This document shows, in pieces, positions 62,271-64,000 of a stretch of 64,000 nt of DNA (positions within the stretch are counted from its first letter, which is position 1; the number at the start of each line of letters is the position of its first letter). The notes beneath the pieces are model-generated. The model was not told the origin of the DNA. It worked only from the letters and a program-made list of their open reading frames with translations, and ran no database searches. A program made the translations under genes and the position numbers. Source of the stretch: Trematomus loennbergii (taxonomy: Eukaryota; Chordata; Actinopteri; Perciformes; Nototheniidae); the NCBI GenBank assembly GCA_012861695.1, contig JAAOOA010000094.1, forward strand, positions 62,001-126,000, in the 5' to 3' direction.

Positions 62271-63948
62271 ATGTCTGAATTCAGATGGATCATGATGTCT
62301 TCATTCCTGATGCTGCTGCTCCACTTTACAGGTGAGGATGCAGAGAACACACTTTAAATAAAACAGCTTTAATATCACTAATGGTGCTTTACTACGTACT
62401 GTTCCTTTAACTGAAAGTGATGAGTTGTGTTTGTAACGTGGTGACTTTAGTGAACTCTGTTTGTGTTTTTCAACAGCAGCAAAGTGGAAATATTCCTTCT
62501 TGACTGTCAGAGCTGGAGATTAAGTCACTTTGCCTTGTGACAATGTGATACATGATCAGGATAAGTGTAACGGTACTACCTGGATCTTCAGTGGTTCAAG
62601 AGGTTCAGCAGAAGTAGAGCTAGTTGAACATGGAGAGATTAAAGAAGAAGCCAAAGCTAAATCAGACAGACTGAGAGTTACAGAGAAATGTTCTCTGGTT
62701 ATAAAGAAGGTCACAGAGGAGGATGTTGGTATTTACACCTGCAGACAGTTCAGATCAGGACAACAAGAAGGTCCAGACTCTCATGTTGATCTGTCTGTTG
62801 TTACCGGTGAGTATTTACATCATAATGTGTTCAAACTGTCTTGGTAAAACAATACACTGAAACATTACAATAATTGTGATTACAGTGATGAAGTTAATGT
62901 TACTCTTGTTGTCTTTTCTCTCACAATATCTCCATCTTCAGTGACTGAACATCAGGACAATGATGAGGTGACGTTACGCTGCTCTGTGGTGTCATATAGA
63001 TGGTGTAGACTCACAGTGAAGTGGCTGCTTCAGGGTCGAGATGTGGATAAAGATCACAGAGAGATAAATACATCACAGTCTTCCTGCTCTGCCTCTGTGA
63101 CATTTCTGATTCTCTTTTTAGTTACATACCAAGGTTTGAGTTGTTTACTTGTGAAGTAACTGATGAGTATACAGGAGAAGTACATCAGTTTCCTTTCAGC
63201 CCTCAGTCCTCAGGTGAGAACATGATGAGATGTTTAAGTTACTTCAATCTGACATGGATAATCACCTTAAATATTTGTTTGTTTTACAGAAGTTGCAGAC
63301 TAAATAGTTTGTTGAGTTGTGTTTATTTGTTTAGGTGAGGACACAAAACCAGCAACAACAACACCAACAACAAAAACAACAACAACAACAACAACAACAG
63401 CTAAAAACAACTTAAACTCAGGTAAGGTTTAAAGTTATTTAATTGTAAAGTGTTTGATGGTTACAGGACAGAACACCAGCTGTTTCTCTTCAGTCCTCAG
63501 GTGAAAAATATGATGAGCTGTTTAAAATCATTCATCCTGATGTGAATAATTACATAAAATCAGTTTGTAAAGCTCAGGTTTTAATTTTTTAGCATCATTC
63601 TGTCATGATAGCGCTTAAAATGTTCTTCATAACTGTACAGCACTGTGTTATTTTGTTGATTCAGAGTTTAAGGACAAAGAGATAGAAACCTCTGAGTATA
63701 TGTAACTCTTCTGACTTCTCTCTTCCAGGTTGGTGGAGGTGGATCATCGTTGTGATAGTGGGTGTTGCAGCACTCACAATAATCACTGTGGCTGTCATCA
63801 GACGGAAGAGGACTCAGATGAGGACATTCACACATTATACTTTACAAACAACAAGCTTTTGATGAACCTGGATTTTAACTGTGGAAGTTAAAATCAACTC
63901 TCTTTTTAATTCTGTTTAGGGAATGAAACGCAGACGGATGACAACGTG
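62271..63948 (+). pseudogene. Ig receptor, unit F (truncated by window end)
   Basis: Exons: signal 62271-62331 (intact), V Ig 62477-62806 (330 nt, open except for TAA at 62521-62523, where other units have GAA in GDEV), second Ig 62942-63213 (one base missing near 63105), stalk 63335-63421 with the longest ACA/CAA run, membrane 63729-63816, 29-nt exon 63920-63948 (GNETQTDDNV). The donor after the membrane exon is damaged: GACTCAGATGAGG replaces GACTCAAGGTGAGG, removing GT. The mini-exon donor is CT. Tail exons lie beyond the window. Confidence 0.75.
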
Positions 63949-64000
63949 GTGAGTTTAAACATTTTGTTATTCCCTTTTCATTTAGAATTTAACCATCAAA

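Overview
The window is nuclear DNA from a bony fish, most likely a percomorph teleost. It has small exons with GT/AG introns, teleost-type SINE, LINE and MITE repeats, long (TG)n tracts, and an MPV17-urotensin I gene pair. There are no bacterial features.

Layout. (1) 1-14.8 kb: all but the first coding exon of mpv17 on the + strand, a mitochondrial inner-membrane protein gene. Its introns hold several MITEs, a tRNA-like SINE, LINE scraps and a 33-bp minisatellite of about 39 units. (2) 17.3-18.95 kb: uts1 (urotensin I/urocortin 1), same strand, with a CRE and TATA box. Its 41-residue mature peptide is intact, but the signal/pro region and the mature peptide lie in different frames. Human MPV17 and UCN have the same order and orientation, so the pair is conserved synteny. 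(3) 18.95-25 kb: intergenic repeats, including a long (TG)n tract, a telomere-like TTAGGG block, a MITE copy, and a 1.7-kb hAT-type element with an 8-bp target duplication and an internal 21-bp minisatellite. (4) 25-64 kb: a tandem cluster of seven units (A, B', B, C, D, E, F) of one teleost immunoglobulin-superfamily receptor family.

The ancestral receptor gene can be read by comparing units: a signal-peptide exon, a V-type Ig domain, a second Ig domain, a short Thr-rich stalk, an optional 27-nt mini-exon, a transmembrane exon (GWWW... to IRRKRTQ), a 29-nt cytoplasmic exon, and a tail exon with two ITIMs (V/L-T-Y-S-T-V and L-L-Y-A-T-V). An alternative acidic terminal exon may follow. This is an inhibitory receptor architecture. 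No unit is fully open as sequenced. A has an intact V domain but later frameshifts. C keeps only the 5' half. B' keeps only the 3' half. B and D are riddled with small deletions, at least one of them shared. E is best preserved at the 3' end and has an extra tail exon. F has a nonsense codon and runs off the window.

Three unusual processes shaped the cluster. The intron before the tail exon carries a 57-bp minisatellite that differs greatly between units (about 85, 44, 19, 43 and 6 copies). A roughly 220-bp promoter-like MITE sits inside the tail exon, exactly between the two ITIMs, in A, B', B and D but not in E. A 1-kb TA-flanked element interrupts the minisatellite in B' and D. Together these give a clear duplication history. 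Some indels may be assembly errors; the shared ones are not.
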